Assembly: GCA_963556145.1 (NCBI GenBank)
Contig: OY744461.1
Coordinates: forward strand, 7,016,891 to 7,080,890
Reading direction: 5' to 3'
DNA length: 64,000 bases
Source: Hygrocybe punicea
Taxonomy: Eukaryota; Basidiomycota; Agaricomycetes; Agaricales; Hygrophoraceae
Each line of letters begins with the position of its first letter. The stretch's first letter is position 1. The notes beneath the pieces are model-generated. The model did no database searches, was not told the origin of the DNA, and was given only the letters and a program-made list of their open reading frames with translations. The translations under genes and the position numbers were made by a program. This document shows, piece after piece, positions 17,903 to 28,303 of the stretch.

Positions 17903-20900
17903 TCACAAATAGAACATTGTATTCTTCAAACCTGGCGCCACACCACCGTGCCATAACTGCGTTGCTTCCTGCATGACCTGCTCCTCTCCGCTTGCCGTTG
18001 TCGTTCCACCCCCTCCGATGCCTTGCAATAGTTTGTGCAAATAACACCTCCCCCTCTCGCACGCCAGGTCGGCGTAGTACGCCGGGGAAACCAAGCTAAC
18101 CGCCTTCGTTGCGCGAGCAAACATGTAACTCACCGAATTGGTGAGTCCCTGAAGTTCATCTGATTTGAACTTGATTTCGTCGTGCACCACATAGTAGTGC
18201 GTGGGTCGTGTCGTGCCTTGAAGACCGCCGTGTGCTACATCCCCCACCATTCAGAATGGATCAATCAATCAAACCGCCAACGCACCTTGCAAGAAGAAAT
18301 CGAAGTCGTATACTGCAGTAACGCCGCGATCTACTACGGTACCGGGTCGAGGATTTCCGTCTCGGTCAGCACCAGATGCTTCAGTGGGATAGAATCGAGT
18401 ATGGTGGCGTTTGCCGCAGATTACGATGGTAAGCTTCGGGCGGTAAAGGCGCTGCGCCGTGCCAAATTTCTTGAAAGCTTCTCTAATTGCGGGAAGTTCT
18501 TCGTGGACGACGATATTGAACTGGCCCTGAGTTTTACTCGTAAGGGTTGCCAATATCATCGACATCAATGCAACAAACCTCAGAAACGCCATCCCGATAC
18601 ACGAGAATGCGTTCAGGCAACTTGTTGTTGTTGCGCTGTTTGAAAGCACTCAACCGTTCAACCATCATACTAGCAAGATTCGTGATCATCTACTAGCCTG
18701 TCAATGATAGTCCATCATTCCAAATAGAAAACGAAATTAACCTCTTTCTTTGATTCTTGAATCTCCATGCTTGCTGGATACTGGGCAAAGTGAGTGTCAA
18801 TACTTGCGACAACTGCCGCAATGGAGGGCTACCAAATACTTTACGATCAGAATAATTGGCGGAACGAGCAAGAGACACTGACTGTTCCTCTGAGACTCCC
18901 AGGTCCCGGATGGGTCACATCCATCCCCACAAGCATAGTCGGCTGCTGCTGCAACCATACCATGTTCCTCGGGTCTAAGCCGTGATTCACGCCTCCCATC
19001 TTCATGTTCACCTTGAGCGCAACATTCGCAAAATACTGTAGCTGGCCTTTCTCCTTTCTTATCTTTGTTGAATGCACACAAACGGTAGCAACGCCCAAAT
19101 GGGAGTCACAGAGGTGTTTCAGGCCTGAATACACGTGTTTGTCGCCATTGGAGAGAATTACTAACACCATGTCCGGCTTGGCTTTGAGTGTCTTTAGCGA
19201 AGCCTGTATGGCTGCAATGGCTCTATCCCTGGTTGGATCCGCGGGTTGTTTGGGCGGGAGTCTCGCTGCGATGACGGACGGATCAGCAGCATCAACCGTC
19301 ATGCCGCTTGTCCTACACATGTCTGCGAAACCTTTAATGACCTGCCTAAGCTCAGGATCATTGGTATCCCGAAATTCCCCTTGATTTCCGTCTTGTAATA
19401 CGAGAACGGCCCACTTTCCCAGCCGCCCTCCAACAGCAAACTTCACGTCCCGCAGGTTCCAGCTCGCACGTTCGTCAACTCTTGGTGCTCCCACTCTATA
19501 TTTTATGCCCGGAGATGGAAGGATCCTTCCGGGAACGACCGCCATTTCCTTGCCGATCGTAATTCCAAACGCCCCCATCGGTGCAGCTCCCATAGAGAAG
19601 CCGAGCTCTGTGAGACCCGATCCAACAATTGCGGCAGCATTCACGTTCGGGGGTTTGCAAGCTACGGTGATCATGGCTGCTGTGTGATCATCGGTGAGTT
19701 TTCCGCGGAAGGGTTGCCCCGGCAGAATTTCGCAAAGTTCTGGAGGGAGGAAATTCGATTTCGCGCCACCTACGTCGACGAGTGGGAGATCTGGATGGCG
19801 CAGTTTCTTCTTATATTCTGAACAGTATGGGAAAGTCAACATCCCACAACGATGGGAGGGCCAGCAGCTTCACTCACTTTTCTCAAAGTAACTCTCAACA
19901 GAAACTCTGCCATAATCTGGAGTTTCAAACACATGTTCCCTTGGTGTTTGCTTTGACAAGGTCTTAACGGTCTTGGTATACCCCAAATGTGTTGTCTTGA
20001 TTCGGACCCCTTTGACGAAGCCCGAAACCCGCGCTCCGAAGCTTGCGTTGCGGAAAGCTATCATCGCATCCGCCAAATTTCCTGGTGTGTAGAATGCAGT
20101 GGTACAAACATTCACATTCACCATTAGTTGGCTGTACGTGGGCCGAACAGACGAATAGAAGCCTTTCACGGCTTCGAGTCCCCCGCCGAGAGAAACAGGT
20201 GGAGAAGCTTGAGGGAAGAAAAATCTGTTGCGGCCCACCATGACGCCGCCACCAGCGGCTGTTCTACTCGGGTGAGCAGCAAGGACGATATTGAGAGCTG
20301 CTATGACGGGTAACACGTCATAGTCTCTATATTGGGGTTGGCCAGCCAGATAACTTGTGAACAAAATCAAGTTGAACAGGATGGACCAGAAGCGAGAGCA
20401 ACATAGACTGACTCCTTCAAGCTTTGTGTCTCTATTTCCTGGATAAACTGGAAAGTAAGTGTGAATTCTTTCCCACCCGCCCTGGGTCCAGTCTGGTCCT
20501 CGTCGTAGAACGGAATTGTGATTGTTAACGGCATAACTAGCTTTTTGGCAGCAATCAACTTTGAGGCATGGTCATGAGCAACCACACCCTGAAGACCAGC
20601 TTGACTCCATTCAGGCGTTTGCTCAGCGAGCTTGAATATTCTTCTTTTAACCCGACGTGGGGCGGTTCCTGCAGTTGGTGAGATAGAGATGTCGTACTCA
20701 TATAAAGGGCCTTTGGGGACCTTGACAGGAAAGAAATTCGCCCGTAATTTGACGGCAGTGCCAATTTTTCCGAAGTCAGGTCGGAGAGGTAAACCATCAT
20801 CGCGCGTAGAGAGAGAGCGGAAGGAAGCTACAAGGGCATCCTGCGAACCATTCGTCAGCCGAGCATCAATTGCTGCGGGCTTATCAGCAGCGAAAACCCT

Positions 20901-21248
20901 ACAAGAATGCACGACAAGAATGCTTCAGTCATCGTCAGATTTAAAGGGGATGACTCACCCTCCCTGTTCTCTGGGAGCGAATCCTCCCCTCCCTCTCCCA
21001 CCGCCTCTATCAAATCCTCTCCCTCCCCCACGATCTTGGTAGCCCCCACGATGTCCTCTATCCGGACTGCCACCTCTGCCTCTATCTGGACCACCTCCGC
21101 CCTCCGAACCACCCCTCCCTCTGAAGGTATCCGGACCGCCTCGGCCTCTGAAAGTATCCGGGCCACCCCTACCTCTGAAGTTATCCGGACCACCACGCCC
21201 TCCTCGCCCCCGCTCACCGCCACGACCACGTTCACCTCTGAAACTCAT
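17903..21248 (-). CDS. Argonaute protein, intact
   Basis: Eight exons (21248-20959, 20898-20413, 20353-19878, 19817-18883, 18828-18742, 18689-18579, 18526-18286, 18234-17903) with GT-AG introns splice to 985 residues. Residues 1 to about 97 are RGG/RGRGG repeats (21248-20959), followed by the Argonaute N domain, linker and PAZ (GQPQYRDYDVLPVIAALNIV; FEKKYKKKLRHPDLPLVDVG), MID, and PIWI. PIWI carries MDVTHPGPGS, KEMI (glutamate finger), YRDGVSE and RPTHYYVVHDE. These supply the D-E-D-H slicer residues, so the protein should cut RNA. It ends AGLKNTMFYL-like, as in the family (VAPGLKNTMFYL). It loads small RNAs for gene silencing, in the cytoplasm and possibly the nucleus. The first ATG (21248) keeps the RGG tail, which is typical. 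Confidence 0.95.
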
Positions 21249-21502
21249 TGGACCTCGATGTTTGGTTTAGCTTTCGAAATGAGTGGTCGAGGAAGTGTTG
21301 TCGACGAAAAGAAAAGCCTCAGCGTTGAGGAACCACAGGCGAAGCGCTGACTCTTCCGATAACTCAGGCTGGAGATAACATTTACATAATACGGTACAAT
21401 CTGATTCAAATCGCGATCCGTTCTGAATTAGACTTTGAGAAGCCGATCAACTCCGCTTCACCTCAGAAGCACTAGTATTGCTCCGTGCTGTTCTGCCGAC
21501 TG

Positions 21503-23070
21503 TTACAATCGTTGAAAATAAATGTGTGGCAGTCCCATCTCCCTTCTGCGCAAAATCTGATTCTGCACCACGACCAACAGAGCATACAGCATCTCAATAC
21601 GCTGCCTCAAGGTGAGCACTGGCACGATCTGCAATTGACCAAAAAAAAGTTGCTCACGGGTATTTCAACATGGTACTTCCTTGCCATCCTCACCACCTCT
21701 CCCAAGATGACCTCAACCTCGATTGGTTGGTTACGTTCCGAATCGAGGAGCATACTGGCACGGTGAGAACTATCGGGTGATTGATGCAATCGAGCTGTGC
21801 TCTCAATAGTATCTCCAACAAGCGATGAGGGCAGATCAGATTCTGGGAACCCCATAGCACGACCTTAGCAGTTGACAATTTCAGCGTGATTAGCTTTTAT
21901 GACAAGACTTGGTGCATTACCCAGCGTGAGGAGTTCCCGTAGTATTGCATGTATTGCTGGAATCGTCTCGGTGGCCACGAGATCAGCGGTCGTAGGTGAG
22001 ACGTAAGGCGAATATTTAGGCATGAGGTCTGTCGGTGGATGTCGAAATATAGCAGGCAACGTGTAGCCCGTCAGAGTAGAAAGGGAGGAAAATGCCACAT
22101 TCCAAAAGTTCTTCCTGAACTTTGCACGCTGTATTTCGGTAACGATTTGGACTGTGCTCCCGCCTGCTTCTAATATCCGGCCAAAATCTGCGAGAAGGGC
22201 AGCTTCCGCAGCTGAGTTGACTGTGATGGCAACGTCGTCGTGCCTATAAACACCGAGTGCCACTCTATCCTGAAGAAATATTGAGCCCCACAGTCGTTGA
22301 TAAAATCAATCGCTTATGCATACGAAGTTGCTGTGTTCTACAATGTTCCTCTCCAATAAATTGGTTGCAATCCATAAAGCGGTGCTGATAATTCTCGGCT
22401 CGCCTTGCCCCAGTTTCTTGACAGCTGCGTAGAGATCCACCTCGACGTTGAGCCCGTTTTGCATAAGCACATAGGTGGGTTGTGGAAATTTTTGGGTATA
22501 CGCTGACTCGAGCAAGGGCGCGAGAAGGCTGGGAGTCTTTGAAAGCTCGGGAATGGCTTTAGTGGTGACGATGACATAGGAATAAGGTCTGTCGGCGGCA
22601 TTGGATACAGAATTGCAAACTGTTCGAAGAGAGAAGGTGAATGGAATGATTGACCTTTTCGCCAAGTAAGAAAGTGAATGGCAAACTAGCAGGTATGCCG
22701 TAGTCTTTTGAAGACAAAAGAGCTGTTCGGATAAGAGTAAACGAAGAGAACTTACGTCTATGCGGTTTCCATCCTGAAATTTCGCCGTACTTCTGGCTCC
22801 TGAGATGCATGCCATATTCTAACCAAGCATAAAGATCAAACAACTACAAGTACTTCTGCAACCAGAGAGATGGCACCGACCGTTTACAGCGTCGTAGTTG
22901 CTACGGGCGACAGACGTGACAGCTGCCAGTCCACTTCTCGTCAGGATGAAGGAGTCTGAAGTACTGGTCGTCCATCAAAGCAAGACAGACTAGACGGATT
23001 AATTCGCACAGATTGCGCCAACAGCCCCGAAGCCGACAAGCAGAATATCTTTCTTCACTTGAGCAGCCAT
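21503..23070 (-). CDS. 2-dehydropantoate 2-reductase family protein
   Basis: Seven exons (23070-23010, 22955-22881, 22818-22756, 22619-22324, 22269-21921, 21863-21658, 21628-21503) splice cleanly to 391 residues. The N-terminus has an NAD(P)-binding LLVGFGAVGAI (GxGxxG) motif. PYSYVIVTTKAIPEL and PTYVLMQNGLNVEVDLY follow, as in the ApbA/PanE family. The C-terminal helical domain has MLLDSERNQPIEVEVILGEV, the family's substrate-binding block. The likely reaction is NADPH reduction of a 2-oxo acid such as ketopantoate; fungi have several paralogues and the true substrate is uncertain. It lies 254 bp upstream of Argonaute on the same strand, with no sign of co-regulation. Confidence 0.9.
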
Positions 23071-23255
23071 CTCAGCCGTAGAAGTTCGGTAGAACTTGGA
23101 GTTGAAGTTCGCTTGACCAATTTACTACATGTAGTTCATGCACAACACTGTCATGAACAGTTCAAGTTCAAGTTCGTTCGCGCATCACATTCATCTCCTC
23201 TCATAAAACTGACTCCGCACGGTGACTGTACAGAGACAGAGCTCACACGACAACG

Positions 23256-25120
23256 GTGACCGAACTTCGTGTTGCAAACGTTCCATCCGCTGCATCTTCC
23301 GCTACAACCATACAGGGCTCTCCTCACCGAAAACAGATCTTCGATTCTGGCTCGTCTTTTCGGCCATATGCATATCCGCCCTCGGTTTCCACTGCTCTAC
23401 CAACTATCAACCTTAATGGTTCCGGTTTCGTCCGGGTCGGAAGTGCATATGCGCTCCCTTCTGCCGCGTTTCTCCCGATGTCTGGCGGGTTGGCACAAAT
23501 ATTTGGACGAAGACCAGTAATGTTGGCTTCATTGGTATTTTTCGCCGGTTCCGCCATCTCTGGCGCTGCGCAGAACATGGGCGGTCGTAGTATGTCATAC
23601 ATTTCTTCTCCGTTTGAATATGCACCTCCAACTCTCTACTTTGATTCTCGCAGCCGTTCAAGGTGTAGGTGTGTCTCCCATTCCTAACTCTACTGTCAAC
23701 TTGATCTGACTGAATCCCTTGAAAGGCGGCGGAGGAATCTTATCATTGACTGAAATCATCGTCGCGGACTCGGTCCCCTTGCGCGAGCGTGGGCATTGTT
23801 GGAACGTAAGTTTATAGTGTTCATTATTATTGTTGTTGGCATTCTGGTTGAGTCGATGCACATCACTTGTGGTTCAAAGTGTCTTCGCAATCTCGAGCGC
23901 TTTGGGTCCTCCAGTTGGTGGTGCCCTCGCAACTGGGGGACACTGGCGTTGGTTGTTCTCCCATACCTCATATGTCACAAACACATCCAACCCACCTTGT
24001 CTTCATACTAGATTTGAACCTCCCCCTCTCTAACATCGCCGTCCTTCTCGTTTTTTCTTCCTGACCCTCCGCACTCCCCATGAGAGTCTCCGCAAGAAGC
24101 TTGCTCGAATGGACTGGATGTGAGTGATCTCGCATTGTTTCTCAACGAAGATGAGAATTTCATGCGTTGTCATCCAGCGGCAACTTCATTATTCTCAGTG
24201 CCACACTGTGTCATTGCACCTAGCTGGGCGGGAACTAAGTATCCTTGGTCTAGTTATAAAATGCTGGTTGGTCGGGCATTTTCCTAGCGCACGAATGTTA
24301 TTACGCACAAGAACCCGTCGTTCCCTTCATCCTTCTTTCGAATCGTTCTAGCCTCTAATTGTCTAATTGTCTAGACTCGCCTCGTTCTTGTGCCCCTCTT
24401 TTGCTCATGTCGTGATTTTTGACTTTTTTGACCCATCGACTCGTAGCTACGCCGCCACTTTCCTTCATGGTATCACGAGCAGAGACTGTCATTTGTAAGT
24501 GTTATAAATATTTCTGCTCTCGAGGCCGATTTCCAAGCGAACTCACCATCACTTGTTGTAGACTTCTACTTCCAGATTCGCTCCGGCATTGACATCTTTC
24601 ACAATTGCAATCATAAACGGAGTTCTGTTCACCTCGACGACGTTCCCCATTTTGGCTTCCGTAACAGTCACCGACGCCGCTCACGCTCTTGCGTTCTTCA
24701 CTTTTGTACGTGCCTTCGCACAGCTTCGTAGACAGATTACATTCTCCGGTGGTCGTTAATGTAAACGATATGCCGTTCTGGTTTTGGTTTTGCCTTCAGA
24801 CGTGGAGCGTATCGATCGGGTCAACGATTCTCCAAAACCCCTGACTGCTGCGGTTATTTCACAATTCCCACAGGGTCAAGGCATCACACATGCTATCATG
24901 CCCAAATTTCATGTCTTCCCCAAGCCTTCCGCGACGAGATCAATGTAGCATTCGCCGGGAGCTTGAGTGTATTGTGGAATAACATGGCCGGACTTTTCGC
25001 CGTGGGTGTCTCCGCGATGAAAGAATTGCCACACCATGACGGATGAGAATTTTGGGTTCGCGAGGCGACGGCCAGATGACGAGGAGAAACCGTCTGAACG
25101 AGCAAGTAGTGTCTCATGGC
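23256..25120 (+). pseudogene. MFS multidrug-type transporter, decayed
   Basis: Fragments in order across shifting frames are: DLRFWLVFSAICISALGF; VGSAYALPSAAFLPMSGGLA then QIFGRRPVML; VQGVGGGGILSLTEIIVADS (after a GTGTGT...AAAG intron at about 23669); ISSALGPPVGGALATGGHWR; FLTLRTPHESLRKKLARMDW; AQEPVVPFILLSNRSSL; AATFLHGI; and a tail DEINVAFAGSLSVLWNNMAG. This is the 14-helix drug-proton antiporter type of the major facilitator superfamily. The expected start codon is GTG at 23256 (TELRVANVPSAASS follows). Frameshifts at about 23340 and 24060 and stops after FWVREA-like sequence kill it. It is the only broken non-transposon gene in the host blocks. Confidence 0.8.
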
Positions 25121-25322
25121 GGAGAAGCCGTCTTCATAGACGATCAGCAGTTTAATCTATGTTGCTTGAACTAAGTCAATAATTGATTCGATCTTTCAAG
25201 TTCAACTACTGGTAGAAGGCCACTATTGGTACTGTTGAGATATGGGAATGTCTCTTGATGCACACACTACCCGAAAGAAAAATAAAATAAAGAAATGATA
25301 GATTCCAAACTTGAAGGGATTT

Positions 25323-26939
25323 TTAGACATTGTACCCCACGTATGGCGGTGGTGAAGACATTGTATGCAGATTGCGTGGCATTGCTTCGTTTGGTGTGAG
25401 CAGAGTATTGAGGGATGAGACCAGCTGAGAGATGACGCCCATAACATGATCAGGGTCTTCCCGTGCAACCTCGTCCATCGTCGTGAACTGCGGTAGTGCT
25501 GGTAATGTTTGAGCATGTGCCAGTGATGATAGAGCCGGATCAGAAGAGGTATTCAAGACAGCGATGAGTGCCTGCCGTTGACTGGCCGTCAACCCAGTGA
25601 TATCGAGGGTGGGGGGTAAGTCAGCCCTCGAGTTCCGGGGTAATCCCCTTGTGGTCGGCTCGGGTGTATGGTGAGGTGAACTACTATCATCAGGCTTCGG
25701 GAGTAATGGAGGCGTGGTATGAGCTGGGGATGGTCCTGCAGCATCAGAAGGGTGCAAAGTCAATAATGCCCTTGAATTGTTTCGGAAAGGATATGGAACG
25801 ATGAGGGAACTTACCAGGAAGGGTCGCAAAAGGAATATCCCGACCAACTATTTGGTCGACGTTAGGTATGAATCCACGACGTCTGTTGTTAATCGGATTT
25901 GCGTATAATGACTCGGAGGTTTTTTTATCTGAGGTAATATAATAAGGTGGGCACAGCTGAAAGGATTAATATTATGGTGAACGCGCACCAGAATTTGGCG
26001 ACGACAAATATGTAGGCTCAGGCCGTCGTCTTGGAATCCACCCATAATAAGGCGTGGGAGACTCTAAGGCAGCTTGAATTTTTTTTTGCTTCCACCAGAA
26101 GATGAATATGAGGGTAGGCAGAACGAGGGTGAGTCCACCGACGATGCCACCAACAATAACAGCTCTTTTGAAATTTGGGGACGATGCTGAAGAGGACATG
26201 GGGAGGGAAGATGATGATATCGAGGGCACTGGGAGGGAAGAAGTCGAGGGGCGTGGCATAGATGACATTGATGTGAGGGGTGTTGAAGTGACAGCTATGT
26301 TTGAGCTATGGGAAGAAAATGAGTAAATGTTGCATTGGTTGCTAGATAAACAGGCGCACTTGATGGTGATCGTGTAGAACGGGCTTGTGGGAAAGGCAAC
26401 GGTTGGTCTAATATCGATATTGAGTTATAGATAATGAGTAGACTCATGAAAGCTCACCGTTGAAAAGATGTTGAGTAATCGGGGACACCAGATGGAGAAT
26501 GTTGAGTGTAGGATTGAAAATATGTCGTGTAGTAGTCTGCATAGGCAACGGTAGTTGTGAGATCACCCAAACAGGCAGACGACGATCCAGGTTGGACAGT
26601 GTAATATTGAGAAGGACCAGAACTATCCAAGATGAAGGTGTAGCCGCTGGGAATGTTGCAAATCCAATTCATGTAGCCAACACCCAGAGGAAAGGTGAGA
26701 AGTAGGAAGGTGACTCCAGTGTCAGGTGCAACCAACAACCCGACAGTATCACTAGAATCAGATATGTTGTAATAAATGAGAACGGAGTCACATTGAGTGA
26801 CCGACAACGGAAAAATAATGTCCATGCCAGACGATGGATCACCGATTTGATAGCCTTGCGTCGGACGTGGAACATCTGCAGTTTGGGCCAGCGCTCTGAG
26901 GATGGCGGCCAATAACATGATCACAAATGTTGGAATCAT
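25323..26939 (-). CDS. secreted-type single-pass membrane protein, unknown function
   Basis: Four exons (26939-26458, 26407-25983, 25928-25815, 25735-25323) give 477 residues. Residues 1-20 are a signal peptide (MIPTFVIMLLAAILRALAQT). An ectodomain of about 200 residues has four cysteines and Ser/Tyr-rich stretches. A Ser/Pro stalk precedes one membrane helix (AVIVGGIVGGLTLVLPTLIF) with basic KRA before and WWKQKK after. The cytoplasmic tail is Pro-rich and ends PPPYVGYNV. The plan resembles fungal cell-wall sensors, but no known ectodomain is recognised. An ATG 48 nt upstream (26987) is possible but would put charged residues before the signal peptide. Neighbours give no hint of function. 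Confidence 0.8.
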
Positions 26940-26989
26940 TGGTGCAGAGCAAGACTTTTCTTCTCCGCGAGTTGGAAAGCTAAACAAAA

Positions 26990-28303
26990 CTGGCTACACA
27001 AGTCACCAGTAAACGAAGAACAGTAAGAAAAGACAGTCTGTGCTCACCTCAGTTTTTTGCAGGAGGAGGGCAGTCAAACAGCTGAGGTACGACTCGGAGT
27101 AACTCTCCCAGTATTTTACGTAGCGAAAACATTGCCTGGCGATGAAATAAGAAGCTGTAATCAAATAGTAAGATCATGATAAATCTCAATGATAAAGGAA
27201 TAACAAACATCGAAGGTAAATCTCAATGTTAAAATTTCCATTGGTGTGTCGGGCTTCAGTATAAACTATCACCCTGTGATATGTTCCAGGGTTGTCTATT
27301 TTGGTGTTTGGGTCTTATATTTTCAAACGATACCGCCTTCAGTGACTGTCCTATCAGTGGCTTTCTCTCGAATCTCGATACCAGTTAGAAATGGTTGATT
27401 ATTGGCCACTCACTTCTGCTGGAAACAAGCGCAATCGTTTCTTCACTTCTCCTCACGGCCTACCGCCACCAGCTGTCCCATTGCTCAGACCGTGTGAGTG
27501 GAAGAGGCATGGATAGGTTATCCGCCCCAATCGACCCCACAGCCATATACACACGTCAATTGACACAGTGACATTCATACCGTGAGGTGGAATAGGGGCC
27601 TTCCATGTTCAACACGTCAGCGAACTGGAAGTGCTGGCGTCCCTCGATGTGTGCCGATGGCCAGGTCTGCGTCGTTGGACGCGTCTGGCCTTGTTAAATA
27701 CGTCGGTGTTGGTGTCATTGGACGTGTTGGCATCATAGATCACATTGGCGTTATTGAACACGTCGGCCGTTGTCATGTCCACAGAAGCGTTGCGTTAATG
27801 TCGGAAAAAGTTAAGCCAAAATTAAGTTACAACCAACTTTTACATTTTTTTTGTTTACAACACCGTTGAAACGTGGTTTTTGTTTACAACACCGTTGAAA
27901 CGTGGTTTGGTTGCAACCCAGTTAGGAATTTGTCGGATGTATTTGTGTGTGTAGTCACGGCTGTCACATAGAAACCCAGTGATTTATAACCACAGAAGGA
28001 AAATAGACGGACCCTGCAAATATTGGCAAAAGAGCGGATTGAGCCGAAGATTTCACTGATAGCGTCAAGAGATCTGCACCGTGTAAGCTTAGGTCAGGTG
28101 TAAAGCATTATTTGTAATGCTGTTAATGTTTCAACGATTTTGTAATTTATTTTTCCTCGACCTGAAAATCCTCCGTTGCGGTAACTTGCGGATAACAACA
28201 TAACCCGTGACGGCGTGACCTTGACAATTTAAAATTGTGGTAACCATTTTTGGCATTTATTTCTCGCCTCGACCTCACATGATGTCATTGATACCTACTG
28301 TGA
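26990..28303. other. intergenic region with small repeats
   Basis: Holds the promoter side of the membrane-protein gene. It also has a GTCAATTGAC palindrome (CAATTG at 27557) followed by ACCGTGAGGTGG, which resembles half of the nested palindrome in elements 1-4. A 29-bp tandem duplication (TTTGTTTACAACACCGTTGA... , 27848-27905) follows. No gene is supported; the small frame at 27582-27869 has no family match. Confidence 0.5.
27848..27905. repeat. 29-bp direct tandem duplication
   Basis: TTTGTTTACAACACCGTTGA plus AACGTGGTT occurs twice back to back without visible change. Confidence 0.85.

Noticed and set aside
20632..21350. Plus-strand open frames opposite the Argonaute N-terminus (Ser/Pro/Thr-rich)
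   Set aside because: They are the complement of the RGG-repeat exon and cross its real splice sites.
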